Positions 37,330 through 48,925 of a stretch of DNA of 64,000 bases are shown here, piece after piece. The position numbers and the translations under genes were made by a program. The notes below the pieces were generated by a model. That model saw nothing but the letters and a program-made list of their open reading frames with translations. It searched no databases and was not told the DNA's origin. Source of the DNA: Voacanga thouarsii (Eukaryota > Streptophyta > Magnoliopsida > Gentianales > Apocynaceae); assembly GCA_026120185.1 (NCBI GenBank), contig JANUWF010001636.1:3759501-3823500 (forward strand), given 5' to 3'. Within the stretch, counting starts at the first letter, position 1, and every line of letters begins with the position of its first letter.

Positions 37330-37964
37330 CTTCTTCCATCCTAAATTATTTGTTTTGTTTTTAACTTAGTTTTTTTTTAAATTATTTGTCTCATTAGAAA
37401 ATTAATATTTAATATTTTAAATTTATCCTCATTTAATAACACTATATTTTTCAAACATATTAAATAATTTCTTTATGAACAAGCTAATTCCATTTAAATA
37501 ATAGAAAAGAGAAGTAATTTAGAATGCATCAATCCTCTCTCTCGCCTCTTTTATCTATCTATTTTAACCGATTCACAAGTTTTAAGAAAAATAAAAATTT
37601 TCGGTTAATTAATTAACATTTTCTATTTTACCCTCAAAGAATCTCTTTAAGGAGTAATCAAATTTCAAAGTTTTATATGAGGTAAGCATATTTAATTTAC
37701 TTCCATTTACCATTACAAGTGCACACTACTTATTGTATTAAAGAGGGGTATTTGTGAAAAAATAACAATTAATATCGTCTTGATTTATTAATAGGACAGA
37801 TAAATTAAGACAAACATCTTAATTAAAATAGACAAATAAATAGATAGAAAATAAATTAAATTTTAAAGATAAAAATAAAAATAAAAATTTAATTAACTAA
37901 AAATTTACTATTTTAATACATGCATAATTAGTAAAATAGGACAAATAATTTAGGAGGAAAGAAA
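37330..37964. mobile_element. Mariner-like MITE with TA flanks
   Basis: A 635-bp AT-rich element flanked by TA at 37328-37329 and 37965-37966. The left end CTTCTTCCATCCTAAATT and the inverted right end TTTCTTTCCTCCTAAATT match at 15 of 18 positions, and the similarity continues through ATTTGT. No coding capacity. Confidence 0.7.
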
Positions 37965-38171
37965 TAGTTTACGTCTATTTTCTCCCGATTAATGCCGTGG
38001 GCACACTTGTCTTTCCCTTGGTTCGTTAGTTACTCCGGCATTTCTCCAAGTGAAATTGTAGTGAACAGTGAATCTAAGAAAGGCAAATAATGATGAGAAA
38101 ACGAAACGACGACGAAGCAGTAGAAATGTAATCCATTTAAGTTGGGTTAATTAAGGTTTGACCTTGAATTG

Positions 38172-38193
38172 ATAATATATATATATATATATT
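38172..38193. repeat. (TA)n microsatellite
   Basis: Short TA run followed by a T run. Confidence 0.8.
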
Positions 38194-38279
38194 TTTTTTT
38201 TAAGATTGAGGTTCTATCAATCAATGGATCCAAAGGTTAGAAATCATGTTTGAATTCAAATGATTCTATTAATTAATGT

Positions 38280-38520
38280 TAACTTTGTTTATATATTCCA
38301 AAATACTCTTGGATTTAATGTTTTTCATAACTGTTTTCTTATTTTGTTTGTTCAACTCTTTTTCTAAAATTATTACACTTTTATTTTTTAAAATTATTTA
38401 ATATAAAGAAATAACAATAAAATTAATATTAATAGCACCTAAATTTTTTTAATATGACAAATAAAAAGTTATATTAAAACTTTTCAATTGTGACAGATAA
38501 ATAGAGACGGAGAGAGTAAG
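38280..38520. repeat. AT-rich interspersed repeat, copy 3
   Basis: Same ordered blocks as 13.3-13.7 kb and 15.35-15.64 kb, ending GATAAATAGAGACGGAGAGA. The GGAG end fits a MITE terminus. Confidence 0.6.
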
Positions 38521-38956
38521 TATTTTATATAAGTATTATTATATATCATTTTATATTAAATAAATAAAATACTATGAATATATACTATTCAATAAGATTA
38601 TAAAGTAGGTTCAATTAAAATATTGAATTTAATAAAAATATTCGAATTCAAAACTTAAGTTGAAAAATGTGAAATTCAATAAAAACTCTGACTCAAGTAC
38701 ATTTTGCTATAAACAAACTAAAAATAAAACTTTGACCAGAATAGAGAAGAATGCTTATCTTGCACCTAATCTTGATGGGGAAGAAAAGAAAGCCAATCAT
38801 TGGATTATAAATAGAATTTGGCAGTGGGTTCATAGATTCTTCATTGACTAGCCCCGTTGGGTATTTACCAATCTTTTTATGAAAAGAATTCTGCAAGAAT
38901 CTTGACAGCTAATAGGGAATGACCATAAGAATGACTCTCATTATGGTGGTGGTGCC

Positions 38957-39034
<78 letters not shown>
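38957..39034. repeat. (AAT)n microsatellite
   Basis: About 26 uninterrupted AAT units, which create a spurious poly-Tyr frame on the minus strand. Confidence 0.95.
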
Positions 39035-39275
39035 TAAAAATTGTAGAGTAGCCAATAGCAAAAGGCACTTGGATTAGTTGTAAGTGGGAAAGCTTTGACC
39101 CAAGAAGTCAATGCTACGAGGGCTTATTTGCCGCATCTCTCTAATAAAGATGGTCGGCCACGAGAGCTCAACAAATGGTCAAATACCCTACTATTTGTTT
39201 TGGGTTAATTCCAAATAATTCTCTCAACTTTTATGTGATTTTTTAGTGGACTCGTTAATCTCCCAACACTAAAGA
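39035..39275. other. Spacer carrying a block shared with the monooxygenase locus
   Basis: The stretch at about 39107-39190 (landmarks GAGGGCTTATTTGC, ATGGTCGGCCACG, GAGCTCAAC) resembles 60670-60740, and its right half resembles 54118-54170. Confidence 0.6.
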
Positions 39276-39740
39276 CATATTTGGATTGTGGAAAAGAAAA
39301 GGAAAGGAGTGAAGAAGATGAGAGTTGGACAAAAAAAGGAAAGGAAAGAAGAGGGGAATATAGCTTAATACTAATTATATATAGTGTTTAGTTAGATTTG
39401 AAGAAAAAAGAAATAAAATGTTAAATATAATTTTTGGTGAAGAGAAGGGAAGAAGGGGAAAAGAAAGGGAATGCAATGATTTACCTTTACGTTGTTTTTT
39501 TTTTTCTCTACTAATTTATTTTACTAGTGTTAAATTTTATATTTATTATGAGTATTTTAGATCATTCAACAAAAAAATCATTTATTTTCTTCCATTTTTT
39601 CTATTTTTGAATAAAAATATTAAAATTTTTATTCTAATACTGATGCTCTCTTTTTCACATTGCCTTCATTTTCTTCCTAACAAAATAATCCAAACACTGA
39701 AATTCCGAACCCTCTTTTCCCTTTCTTCTCCATCCAAATG
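39276..39740. mobile_element. Probable MITE with imperfect inverted ends
   Basis: The left end (CATATTTGGATTGTGGAAAA) and the inverted right end (CATTTGGATGGAGAAGAAAG) are similar, with purine-rich subterminal sequence continuing on both sides. Target duplication not established. Confidence 0.5.
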
Positions 39741-40913
39741 GGTGGTAAGGGATATCCTTGGATTGAGATTATATTGAAGTTTTTTTTTTTTAAACAAAAA
39801 TGTGTAACTATAGTATAGAATCTTATAAAGAATTTATATAAATTCAACAATTAACATTACGATAATAAAATTATAATGATTTTGCAAATAAAATTTATTA
39901 ATATTAATAAAATAGAATAATTATTAATATGATAAAACGAATAAAAAATAATTATTAATAAATTTTAGAAAATCTCAGTAATAAATTTCGTTATATGGGC
40001 CAGGTTCTTGAACAGCCACGTCAAAACGAATCAAAATTCCAGAGAATCAAAGCAAATTAGATGTCTGTATGAACCAAACAACAAGGATATCCAAGAAAAG
40101 CATCTGTTCAAATTCATAATCCGCTTATAACTCTTGAGAAACTAGTTCCGAAACACGCTTGCATATTTCTATTATTTGACTTCTCAAGCTTCGTCCCTAT
40201 GGAGGGCCAAAGTTCATTACTTGTTCTTAGCAGCGCAAATTGCAGAATTATGGTGGTTCATTCTCCTCTTGCTGGCAGAATTATTGGCACTTCAGGAAAC
40301 CTTCGACCATTGATCAGTGGGTTGGCTCTGGTATTAGGTTTGCAAAAGGGGGGAGAAGCGGAGGTGAAAGCCACAGCAAACTATTGACAAATAAGAATGG
40401 AATGTTAGCTATCATAGACTGGAAATAGAAATTGGCAAGTCACATAAAATGAAATATTATAAGATAACGTTATAATTTTAAAAAATTAGAAACAAAAGAT
40501 AAAATTTAAAAATTTTAACAGAAATATTTCGAAAATAAAAAATTGGAGGCAGTATGCCCCCAGTTCCATCATTTGTGGACCACCTAGAAGGAGGAAAGAT
40601 TGGCGGTGGGAGGTGGAAGAAATGACAAGCGAGGCTGGAAGGAGGGCTTGAGGTGAAGAATTTGGTTTGGAAGAGGGTTTGGATGGGGACTTTGGTTTTG
40701 AAAATGAACACTTAACTAGTGCTAGTAGCATTGTTTATTTATCTAATTTTAACCATACAATCAAAATGATTGAACGGCTGGATAACGAGATAGCAAATAG
40801 CCAAGGCAGATTGGACAACTCAATTAACCAACCCAAAAGAAGGTTGGTCGGCTAAAAATCAGTGGATTTGCTGGCAAACGTAACCAGATTTCTAGAAAGT
40901 TGAGTTTGAGTAA
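39741..40913. other. Unassigned region with short open frames
   Basis: The parts at 40160-40390 and 40540-40730 have a less AT-rich, exon-like composition and overlapping frames on both strands (for example a minus-strand Ser/Pro-rich frame at 40486-40731), but no domain or splice structure can be supported. Confidence 0.35.
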
Positions 40914-41664
40914 GGGCTCGTTTAATAAAATTGAAATTTGAAAACTCAAATTTGAATATTTAAGTAGTAAATTTTGAAAATTGAAGTTTAAAAAATAAAA
41001 ATATAAATTTAAATTAATTATAATTTATTTTTACATTATATTTTGTTGCAATTTAAATTAAAAATAAAAGAATATTATTAATTAAATGAGTATTTAATAT
41101 ATTCAGACTTAAGATTTAAGTAATTTTCAATTCACTTAAAATTTTTAATATGATTTCAATACGTCTTATTCAATTAAGTGATAATAAAAATCTATTATCA
41201 AATGCACTTAATAATTAAGTATTTAATATTATGTACTATCAAATATACATAATAAAATAAATACTTAATTAATTAATTTTAAGTGCTTAATTGAGGGCTT
41301 ATTTGATAAAATTGAAATTTGAAGACTGAACTCTAAATATTTAAGTACTGAATTCTAAAAATTAAAGTTTAAAGAGTGAATTTGAAATTTGAGGTCTGAA
41401 GTTTGAATTAATTATAATTTATTTTTACACTAGATTTTGTTACAATTTAAATTAAATATAAAAAATATTAATAATTAGATAAGTATTTAATATATTTAGA
41501 TTTCAAATTTAAGTAACTTTCAATTCATTTAAAATTTGTTATAGGATTTCAATACTTCTTAACTAATTAAGTAATAACAAATATATATTATAAAAAACAC
41601 TTAATTAATTAAGTACTTAATATTAATTAATTTTAAGTACTTAATTAAGTTACCAAATAGGCTT
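40914..41664. mobile_element. Tandemly duplicated hAT-like MITE
   Basis: Two units of about 375 bp (from 40914 and from 41295) each begin GGGCT.RTTTRATAAAATTG and repeat the same series of AT-rich blocks (TTAATTATAATTTATTTTTACA, TTGCAATTTAAATTAAA). Only the second unit keeps a right terminal inverted repeat (TACCAAATAGGCTT). Near-identical 8-bp sequences TTGAGTAA (40906-40913) and TTGAGTTA (41664-41671) flank the pair, suggesting insertion as one double unit. Confidence 0.6.
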
Positions 41665-42196
41665 TGAGTTACTAGACAGGCCGTAAGATAGTGCCAAAAT
41701 CCACAAAATATTGCAATAGTTCTGGACCAAATCAACAGCCCACTTTCTCACCACATCCATCATGAGCATCAAGGGGAATAAACAGCCATAAATGGCAGAA
41801 GTAGGGAACATGGGATAACTAAATCCATTTAAAATCATTATGAAGGTTTCAAGAAAGGGAATATGACATGCATCGGAAGAATCTTCAAGTAAATTTTTTT
41901 TTTCTATGTTTCTGGAATTTTGGCTTAGTTTTACCTTACTTTCAGTTATTTCCATTACTGCTTTCAATTAATTTTATTATCTCAAACTAACTCCAGTTCT
42001 AAGAATTTGCTTGTATCCTCAAAAGCGTAACTAGAATTCCAAGTATATAAAGAGTCTCTTTTGACTTATTTTCTGAGCTTCAATTGTTCGATTATAAAAG
42101 AGATTCAATTTTATATTAACCGATCGATCTAAATCAAAGTTTCAACTTGCTAGACTTCCATTTTTTATTCGATCGGCCGGCTGGAATTTTGATAGC
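41665..42196. other. Spacer before copia E
   Basis: Contains a 105-codon minus-strand frame (41650-41967) without recognisable motifs. Not called a gene. Confidence 0.35.
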
Positions 42197-42524
42197 TGTT
42201 GAGTTTTTCTCAATCCCACATGAGATAATTTAAAAAGGGGTAATGAAAGCTTTCCCTATAAATAGCTTAGTCTTATTTTAGGGAAAGCACACCTACTAAT
42301 TGAGTCTAGTAAATTGGGAGATTTTTGGATCTTGAGTTATTTTGTGAGGGTTTATAATTTTGTTCGTCCAAAAATTACATAGTAGAGTGTTTCCCTTTGG
42401 AGTCGTACATGTAGGTCTAATTAAGAGATCGGACCACATTAAATTTTCGTATTGTGTTTTATTTATTTATTTTCTTTCATCTTTTCTATATATTTGTATG
42501 TTGCTTCCATTGCCCATCCCAACA
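42197..42524 (+). repeat. 5' LTR of copia E
   Basis: Begins TGTTGAGTTTTTCTCAATCC and ends CCCATCCCAACA. A CCTATAAATAG TATA box lies near 42260. It pairs with 44104-44438. Confidence 0.9.
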
Positions 42525-42526
42525 AG

Positions 42527-42700
42527 TGATATCAGAGACTAGTTCCGGCTTGGGAGAAGAACTAGTTCCGGCTTGGGAGAAGAGCAAGGTTCGAGTTTAG
42601 GGAGGAGAGAAAAGAACAAGTGGTATCAGAGACTAGTTCCGGCTTGGGAGAAGAGCAAGGTTCGAGTGTAGGGAGGAGAGAAAAGGAACAGGAGGTGCTT
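42527..42700 (+). repeat. Duplicated primer-binding-site leader in copia E
   Basis: A block of about 95 bp is repeated in tandem. TGATATCAGAGACTAGTTCC at 42527 and TGGTATCAGAGACTAGTTCC at 42621 are both tRNA-iMet primer-binding-like, and each is followed by GGCTTGGGAGAAGAGCAAGG and GGGAGGAGAGAAAAG. The first copy also contains an inner duplication of CTAGTTCCGGCTTGGGAGAA. Confidence 0.85.
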
Positions 42701-42750
42701 CATTAACAGTTTTAAGTAAGAGGTTTTTTTTTTTTTTTTTTTGGTCACAT

Positions 42751-43950
42751 GGAGGTAAGATATTTTATTATGAATTCTTTAAATATCACATATATAAAGA
42801 ATGAGATTTTACTTCCATTATTTGATGGAAAGATTGACTTCACTCAGTGACAATGCACAACTCAAAACTACTTAGTGCAGCAAGGTCTTGATTCTATATT
42901 AGAAGATGAGAAACTAGAAGCGATGAAGGATTCAGATTGGAGTACTATTCAGAAAAAGGCGGTCAGTACTATTCGGTCAGCATTGGTTTTACATAGTAAA
43001 GTTACAGTGTTGAAGGAAATATCACCTAAGAAGATGTGAGAGATTTTAGACAAAAATTACACATCGAAGATGCTGACTAACCGCTTGATAATGAAAATAG
43101 ATCTATATTGGCTTTAGATGAAAAAAGGAGGAAACATTATTGACCATATAAATAAATTTAATGAGTTAGTATCTCGACTTGAAAATTTAGGGGAGAAGAT
43201 TGAAGATGAGGTGCAAGCATTGCTCTTGTTGGCTTCCCTACCCAAATCTTACACGCCATTAGTGCAATCACTGTTAGAAGGAAAAAACACACTGCAACTA
43301 AATGAGGTGTCGAAATCGTTAAAAGAAAATCACTTTGAAGATAGTTGAGTACTAGCTACAGAGAGTTGGAGAAGAGGGAGGAGTCAAAGCAAAAGAAGAA
43401 GTGATCAAAGAAGAGGAAAATCTCACCAAAGTGATAATAGTGACATTGAGTGCTATTACTGTGGGGAGATTGATTATATCCAAAGTTGTTGCCCAAAATT
43501 AAAAGAGAATTTAAAAGCTCTAAGAGAACAAATAAGGGGCAAGGCCAAAGTAAGTGATTCCTTTACAAATATGGTTATGGGTGATGATTTATTATTGATG
43601 AGATGTTCAGAAGATACTGTTGATGAGAAGCATTCAAATTGAATAATGGATTCTGCATCAAACTTGCATATTTGCAAGGACCAAGACATGTTCGATGATT
43701 TGCAATTGGAGAATTTTGGCCACATTAATGTGAAAAACAACTCTAAGATGAAGGTTGAAGGCGTTGGACAAGTCCGCCTTAAGCTCCACAATGATGAAAT
43801 CAAAATACTTTAGGTATGTACCTGATTCTAGTGTCAACATTATTTCATTAGGGGTGATGGCATCAAAAGGATACAAATATGTTAGAGTTGGGAAGTCTTG
43901 CAAAATATACAAAGGAAACTGTCTGGTTATGTAAGAAATAAAGAAAAGCA
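42751..43950 (+). pseudogene. Copia E gag and protease remnant
   Basis: The gag reads (with stops) LLPLFDGKIDFTQ, then NIIDHINKFNELVSRLENLG, ALLLLASLPKSYTPLVQSLL and a zinc knuckle CYYCGEIDYIQSCCPK, in which the Gly-His pair has decayed. The protease segment has lost its DSG motif (IMDSASNLHICKDQDMF). Several stops make it non-functional. Confidence 0.8.
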
Positions 43951-44103
43951 AAAACATTTACCATCTTGATGATCATTCCTTGAAGAAGCGATTTGAAGGA
44001 AGTAAAACGAAAGAAGCAACAAAGAAGAAGATTGCAAGGATTGGGAATAAAGTTATATTTTTAGATTCTGTTGTAATTTGTGAAATTGAGAAAATGAAGG
44101 ATT

Positions 44104-44438
44104 TGTTGAATTTTTCTCAATCCCACATGAGATAATTTAAAAAGGGGTAATGAAAGTTTTTCTTATAAATAGCTTAGTATTGTTTTAGGGTGCACATCAA
44201 CTCATTGAGCCTAGTAAATTGGGAAAATTGGAAAATTTTTGGGCCTTGAGTTATTTTGTGAGGGTTTGTAATTTTGTCCATCCAAAAATTACATAGTGGA
44301 GTGTTTCCCTTCGGAGTTGTGGATGTAGGTCTAATTAAGAGATTAAACTACATTAAATTTTCGTGTTATGTTTTATTTATTTATTTTCTTTTCTTTTTTC
44401 TATATATTTGTGTGTTGCTTCCATTACCCATCCCAACA
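44104..44438 (+). repeat. 3' LTR of copia E
   Basis: Begins TGTTGAATTTTTCTCAATCC and ends CCCATCCCAACA, differing from the 5' LTR at scattered sites and by small indels. Confidence 0.9.
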
Positions 44439-45052
44439 AATGGCTAACACTATTTGGTGTCAAGAATGAGCTCGTCTAATCATTTCATGCTATTTTGTTC
44501 CGAAAGAACTATCACCAATATAGATCCAAATAATGATAGCACAACTGGTCAACACAATGAAACTGATCGTTTTTCAATTGGTGCTTAGTCTATAGCCTAT
44601 CCAACTTCTATTTCAGCAATTTTAACAACAATTTGATGAAAGCGCTAGAGAATTGATATAAAGCTTAGTTCAACAATTCGCTGTCATGTTCAAACCAATG
44701 TTGCAAAATAAATTAGAAACATTGGCCATACCCAAATGAAGTATTCTAGTGGCGACATCTCCCCCAGTTGAACCTAATACAATTGTCTATTATTTGTTGT
44801 ACAACAATATTTCTATTGCATACAAAGGTCCAGGCTCATCATCGAATAACATAAGGCCAAGATCCCCTATTTTAGTCAATCTCGGAACTTACCCAGTAGG
44901 AATAATGCATTCAAATCTGAGTAATTCTAATTTTACAATCAATTCCATCTTCTCAGCCATTCAACCGACTAGCCCCTCTTGAATGATTTCAATCGCCCAG
45001 TACATGTATGCCCTTACCAACTTGTGCTAGAGGACAAGCACCCACTTATGCA
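44439..45052 (+). other. Unassigned, possibly decayed gag-like sequence
   Basis: A frame from about 44470 (MSSSNHFMLFCSERTIT) is quickly broken by stops. The phrase TTTGGTGTCAAGAATGAGC before it could be an old retrotransposon leader, but this is weak. Confidence 0.25.
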
Positions 45053-45944
45053 CACTACAAGAAAAACATACATCGATGATAAAAAAAATTTCATCTTCTG
45101 CTACCAAAAATGTTTTGTCGCTCGTTCCTCATTGAAGCACTGTCACTAAAGCATTCGGGCAACAAAACTTTGTGTTTTGTCACTAATGAGTGCTTTTTCA
45201 CTTTTTACCAGGAAAAGTTTGGTCACAAAAACCACAAACGTTTTGTCACCAAAAGTTATGTTTTTATCACTACTGATATATTTTTGCAACAAAAAAATTC
45301 GTTACAAAAGTTTTGTAACTAAAAATATAATTTTATTTGATAAATTAAATGCATCGAAGAGAAAATATTTTTTTGCACTTTCATGACAAAATATTTTGTC
45401 GCCAATGCAGAATCTTTTATCACTATAAAGGTCAATGGCGACAAAAAAATGTCATGGTGACCAAACTTTTCCTAGCTAAAGTGTTATTAATTTTTTTTTA
45501 AAAAAATATAAAAATTGTTGAATTTTTTTAGAGCCTGATCCAACATTATCACGAACTCCATCATATTGGGCTTGGTCCACAAATGTTTGATTCTGCAAAA
45601 AAGTTGAACCATGGACCTCACAACTGTGCAAAGTGATACTCAACCGCTGGGTCAAGTTTAATTGTTTGGTCTTACTCTTTCTTTATTTAATTATTTATTT
45701 AAACTATTCGCAACATTTTTTGTATTTTTTAACCATTAGAGTAATAACAAAATATAATAACGATATTAAATTTAGTATGAAAACATATTATTCAATATAA
45801 TAATTTATTTTGTACATTTACATAATTTTAAAAGTTTATATGTTGTTAGTTATGTTATCGTTATTATTAAATGATCTATACATATAAATCGATTAATAAA
45901 AGGGACTTATACATGTATGTTTTCAACACACACATGTATATATG

Positions 45945-46006
45945 TATTATGTGTGTGTGTGTGTGCGTGCATATATATACATATATGTGTATTTATGAAT
46001 GTATTG

Positions 46007-46049
<43 letters not shown>

Positions 46050-46409
46050 TACAAATATATGTATATCTATTTATATATATATATCTATATACAATACATA
46101 CATACATATATATATGTATTTATATATGTGTACACACAATATAAATACAAAACATACATACATACATATATATAATACAAAATACATATATACGCATCAT
46201 ATACACATATATATACAACACATGCATATATATACACAATAAATACACACACATATATAACACTTATATATGCATAATAAATATACAATACATACATACA
46301 TATATATATGTGTGTGTGTACAAAACATACATATATACATAAAAAAAATATACAATACATATATATATACAAATATATATACACAATAAATATCTATACA
46401 TATATATGC

Positions 46410-46484
<75 letters not shown>

Positions 46485-46616
46485 CACATACATATACACA
46501 CATATATACCAATATATATGTATATACAAAACATACATATACATATATATTTTAAAAATATATACATATTGATACAACAAATACAAACATATATATACAT
46601 ATATACAATGCATATA

Positions 46617-46668
<52 letters not shown>

Positions 46669-46815
46669 CACACACACACACACAGTTATATGTTTATATG
46701 CGTTGTATATAAGTATATATATGTGTATGTGTTGTAAAAATATATATGTATGTGTTGTGTATATAGATATATGTATATGTGTATATATATGTGTGTGTTG
46801 TATAAATATATATGT
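45945..46815. repeat. TA/CA/TG microsatellite cluster
   Basis: About 870 bp of alternating TA, TG/CA and TACA runs, including pure (TA)n at about 46013-46046 and 46620-46661 and (CA)n at 46409-46449. All long frames here (poly Tyr/Ile/Cys/Val) are artefacts. Confidence 0.95.
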
Positions 46816-47269
46816 ATGTGTATTTTGTATTATCGTCTGTTAATATAACAAATATGACAGTACGAAATTGTCGTAATAAGATTTTTAAATACCATCATTT
46901 TTTGTTATCTGACTGTAGTATTTGAATTTTTTTTTTCAATAATTTAGCTATTTGATCCCTATCTACCTATAATTTAAATCTAGCCAACCAAGTCAAATTT
47001 TAACAATCAAACTATTTAAATCTCCTGAAGAAAGTCAACAACAATCAAACTATAAACACAATCTCTTCAACACTAATCATAAACAAAGCCAAACCATAAA
47101 TACAATCTCCTCAACAATTAATCCATAAATAATCAAATTATAAATAAACCATAATCTCCTTAAGATGAAGTAGAATGTATATAAGAAAAGGTAATATTAC
47201 ATATAAAAGAAGAAGGAAATAGAATGTATCCATCATAAATAATACTCATATACAACAAAAAAAATGAAG

Positions 47270-47720
47270 TATGTTAATCCTCAGGGGCAGTATCCTCAAA
47301 TATCGGATGGTCAATAGGGTCGAAATGTAGAACCAACACTAAAAGATGTCATAAATGCACTAAATGAAAGTATAGGCATTGTGGTAAATGCACCTACGTC
47401 AAATTTAGGGCTTCCATGGTAGCTGAAAGCTCTGCTATACGTAATTCTTAAACCTCTTGTCCACGGTGCAAGCGTTTCTCCATCTCAACTTGCATATTAG
47501 TTTGCATATTGTGCATACATGTCTCAAGCTCAACCCCAACCTCCTCAACCTCCTTAGAACAGCTAGATGATTAATTGACTGAGGTTGATGTTGGTTCTTT
47601 CCCCTTGCACCTGACACAATCCCTCAAATCTAAACCGAATAAGCATCGAAGGATTTGTTCCTTCGCCTCCTCAGTGCATTTAGACTCAGATAGTGCCTGC
47701 CACTCTACCTCTAATCAGTC
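47270..47720 (-). pseudogene. Possible CACTA transposase C-terminal fragment (Ptta/En/Spm type)
   Basis: On the minus strand the sequence reads ALSESKCTEEAKEQILRCLF, then GLDLRDCVRCKGKEP, then a Cys/Met/Glu-rich coiled-coil-like stretch with a stop in between. The first part resembles the VLG..R.G.VRG.G.GP box near the end of plant En/Spm transposases. It is short and damaged. Confidence 0.35.
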
Positions 47721-48117
47721 CTAAAAGTTAAGAAACAACATATTAAATCAATATTAAAATTAATATATTCTATTTATCATATTTAATAATTTAGAAAAGT
47801 AACTCTTTAAAAATTATTTATAATCATATCCGCAGTCAAACTATCAACCTACCTATCGTTGCGACGGCTTTTGCTACCGTCGCAAATCCGTCATAATTTT
47901 GCAAGATTATTGCGAAGGTCTTGGTCATTTGTTGACCTCATTGCATTGGCGTCGCTAAGCCATCACAACCATTGCCGTCACAAATTGTGAATTTTGCTAT
48001 GGTGCATGTCATGTGTGTAAAACTTGAGATAGACACCTTATAGTTATAAAGAGAGTTTTGTGGGTCTTTTTTTGTTGTAGTTCTTTCAATATATTAATAT
48101 AAATAGTTTGACTTCCT

Positions 48118-48309
48118 TTGATCCTCCTTTTCATTTTCTCAACACTTTTGGTGTTAAAGCAAGTCATTTTCCTAGGTTTCTTGGATCACCATAAAGGGAT
48201 TGAAGTGGTTAGCAATAAGGCCAAGGCCATTTTGAAAGCTAGACCATTAAAAGACAAAAAGGACTTCAGAGTTTGTTGGGGAAAATCAACTTTCTCATAC
48301 ATTTTATAG
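48118..48309 (+). pseudogene. Ty3/gypsy reverse transcriptase C-terminal fragment
   Basis: FLGFLDHHKGIEVVSNKAKA followed by LKDKKDFRVCWGKSTFSYIL matches the end of gypsy RT (FLGF.V...GIEV...K..AI and L.GK.NFL..FI). Only about 45 codons remain and no LTR is linked to it. Confidence 0.6.
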
Positions 48310-48925
48310 TAAATTTTGATTCCACTAAAGTTGGAACACATCCCTCAAGTTATATATGTCAACTACTAAGGAATAGATCGGCTGCTTATTAGCATAAGAT
48401 GATTCACAAGGCATTAATCGGGCCATGTATTACCTTAGCCACACCTTGAGTGGCCCTAAGACCAGATATACTCCAATTGAAAAAATGTGTCTATCCTAAT
48501 TTTATGCTTTAACAAAAGAAATACTCGGATAGATCTAATTCACTGTGAACCATAACTTTAAAGTGTTATATTTTTTTAGAAATGTATAACTTTCAATGCA
48601 CATAGTACAACACTTGAAGCAGTGATCCACGGTAAACTGGGTTCACCCAAATATTTCCCCTTGCACAAAGCTAGAATAGCACTACTGTCCAAGAGGTATA
48701 TGTTCATTGCAAGGTTATCAAACAATCACTTAGCCAAAAAAAAAAAAAAACAAAAGTTATCAAACCATCAAATAAATCTTATTATTACCACTCCAGCACT
48801 ACAAATAGAAACTCCATTTCCATCAAGACAAGAACACACAAAGAAATATAGAAAGAGAGAGAAAGGCTTTGGATGGGTTATTATTCCATCATAGGTTTTG
48901 CTTATTGATGATTTTACTGTACAAT
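48310..48925. other. Monooxygenase 3' flank
   Basis: Probable 3'UTR and spacer. No gene seen. Confidence 0.4.

Larger units (their letters stand above)
42197..44438 (+). mobile_element. Ty1/copia retrotransposon E, internally deleted
   Basis: Two LTRs (42197-42524 and 44104-44438) flank only 1.58 kb holding a primer-binding region, gag and part of protease. Integrase, RT and RNase H are missing, so this is a deleted, non-autonomous derivative. The flanking 5 bases (ATAGC and AATGG) do not match, so no target duplication can be claimed. Confidence 0.85.
45053..48004 (-). mobile_element. Probable CACTA (En/Spm) transposon remnant
   Basis: The left end CACTACAAGAAAAAC at 45053 is the standard plant CACTA terminus, followed by subterminal repeats of the type TTTTGTCACYAAA. 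The right end, near 48004, reads on the minus strand CACCATAGCAAAATTCAC, followed by GACGG...GCGACGG subterminal repeats typical of the same superfamily. A transposase-like scrap lies inside. The two ends are not convincing inverted repeats of each other and the 3-bp flanks (GCA and CAT) differ, so these may be two different CACTA remnants. Confidence 0.45.

Noticed and set aside
40199..40731. Exon-like stretches with several short frames
   Set aside because: No motif, start context or splice structure supports a gene.
45871..46712. Long frames rich in Tyr, Ile, Cys and Val on both strands
   Set aside because: Pure translation of TA/CA microsatellites.
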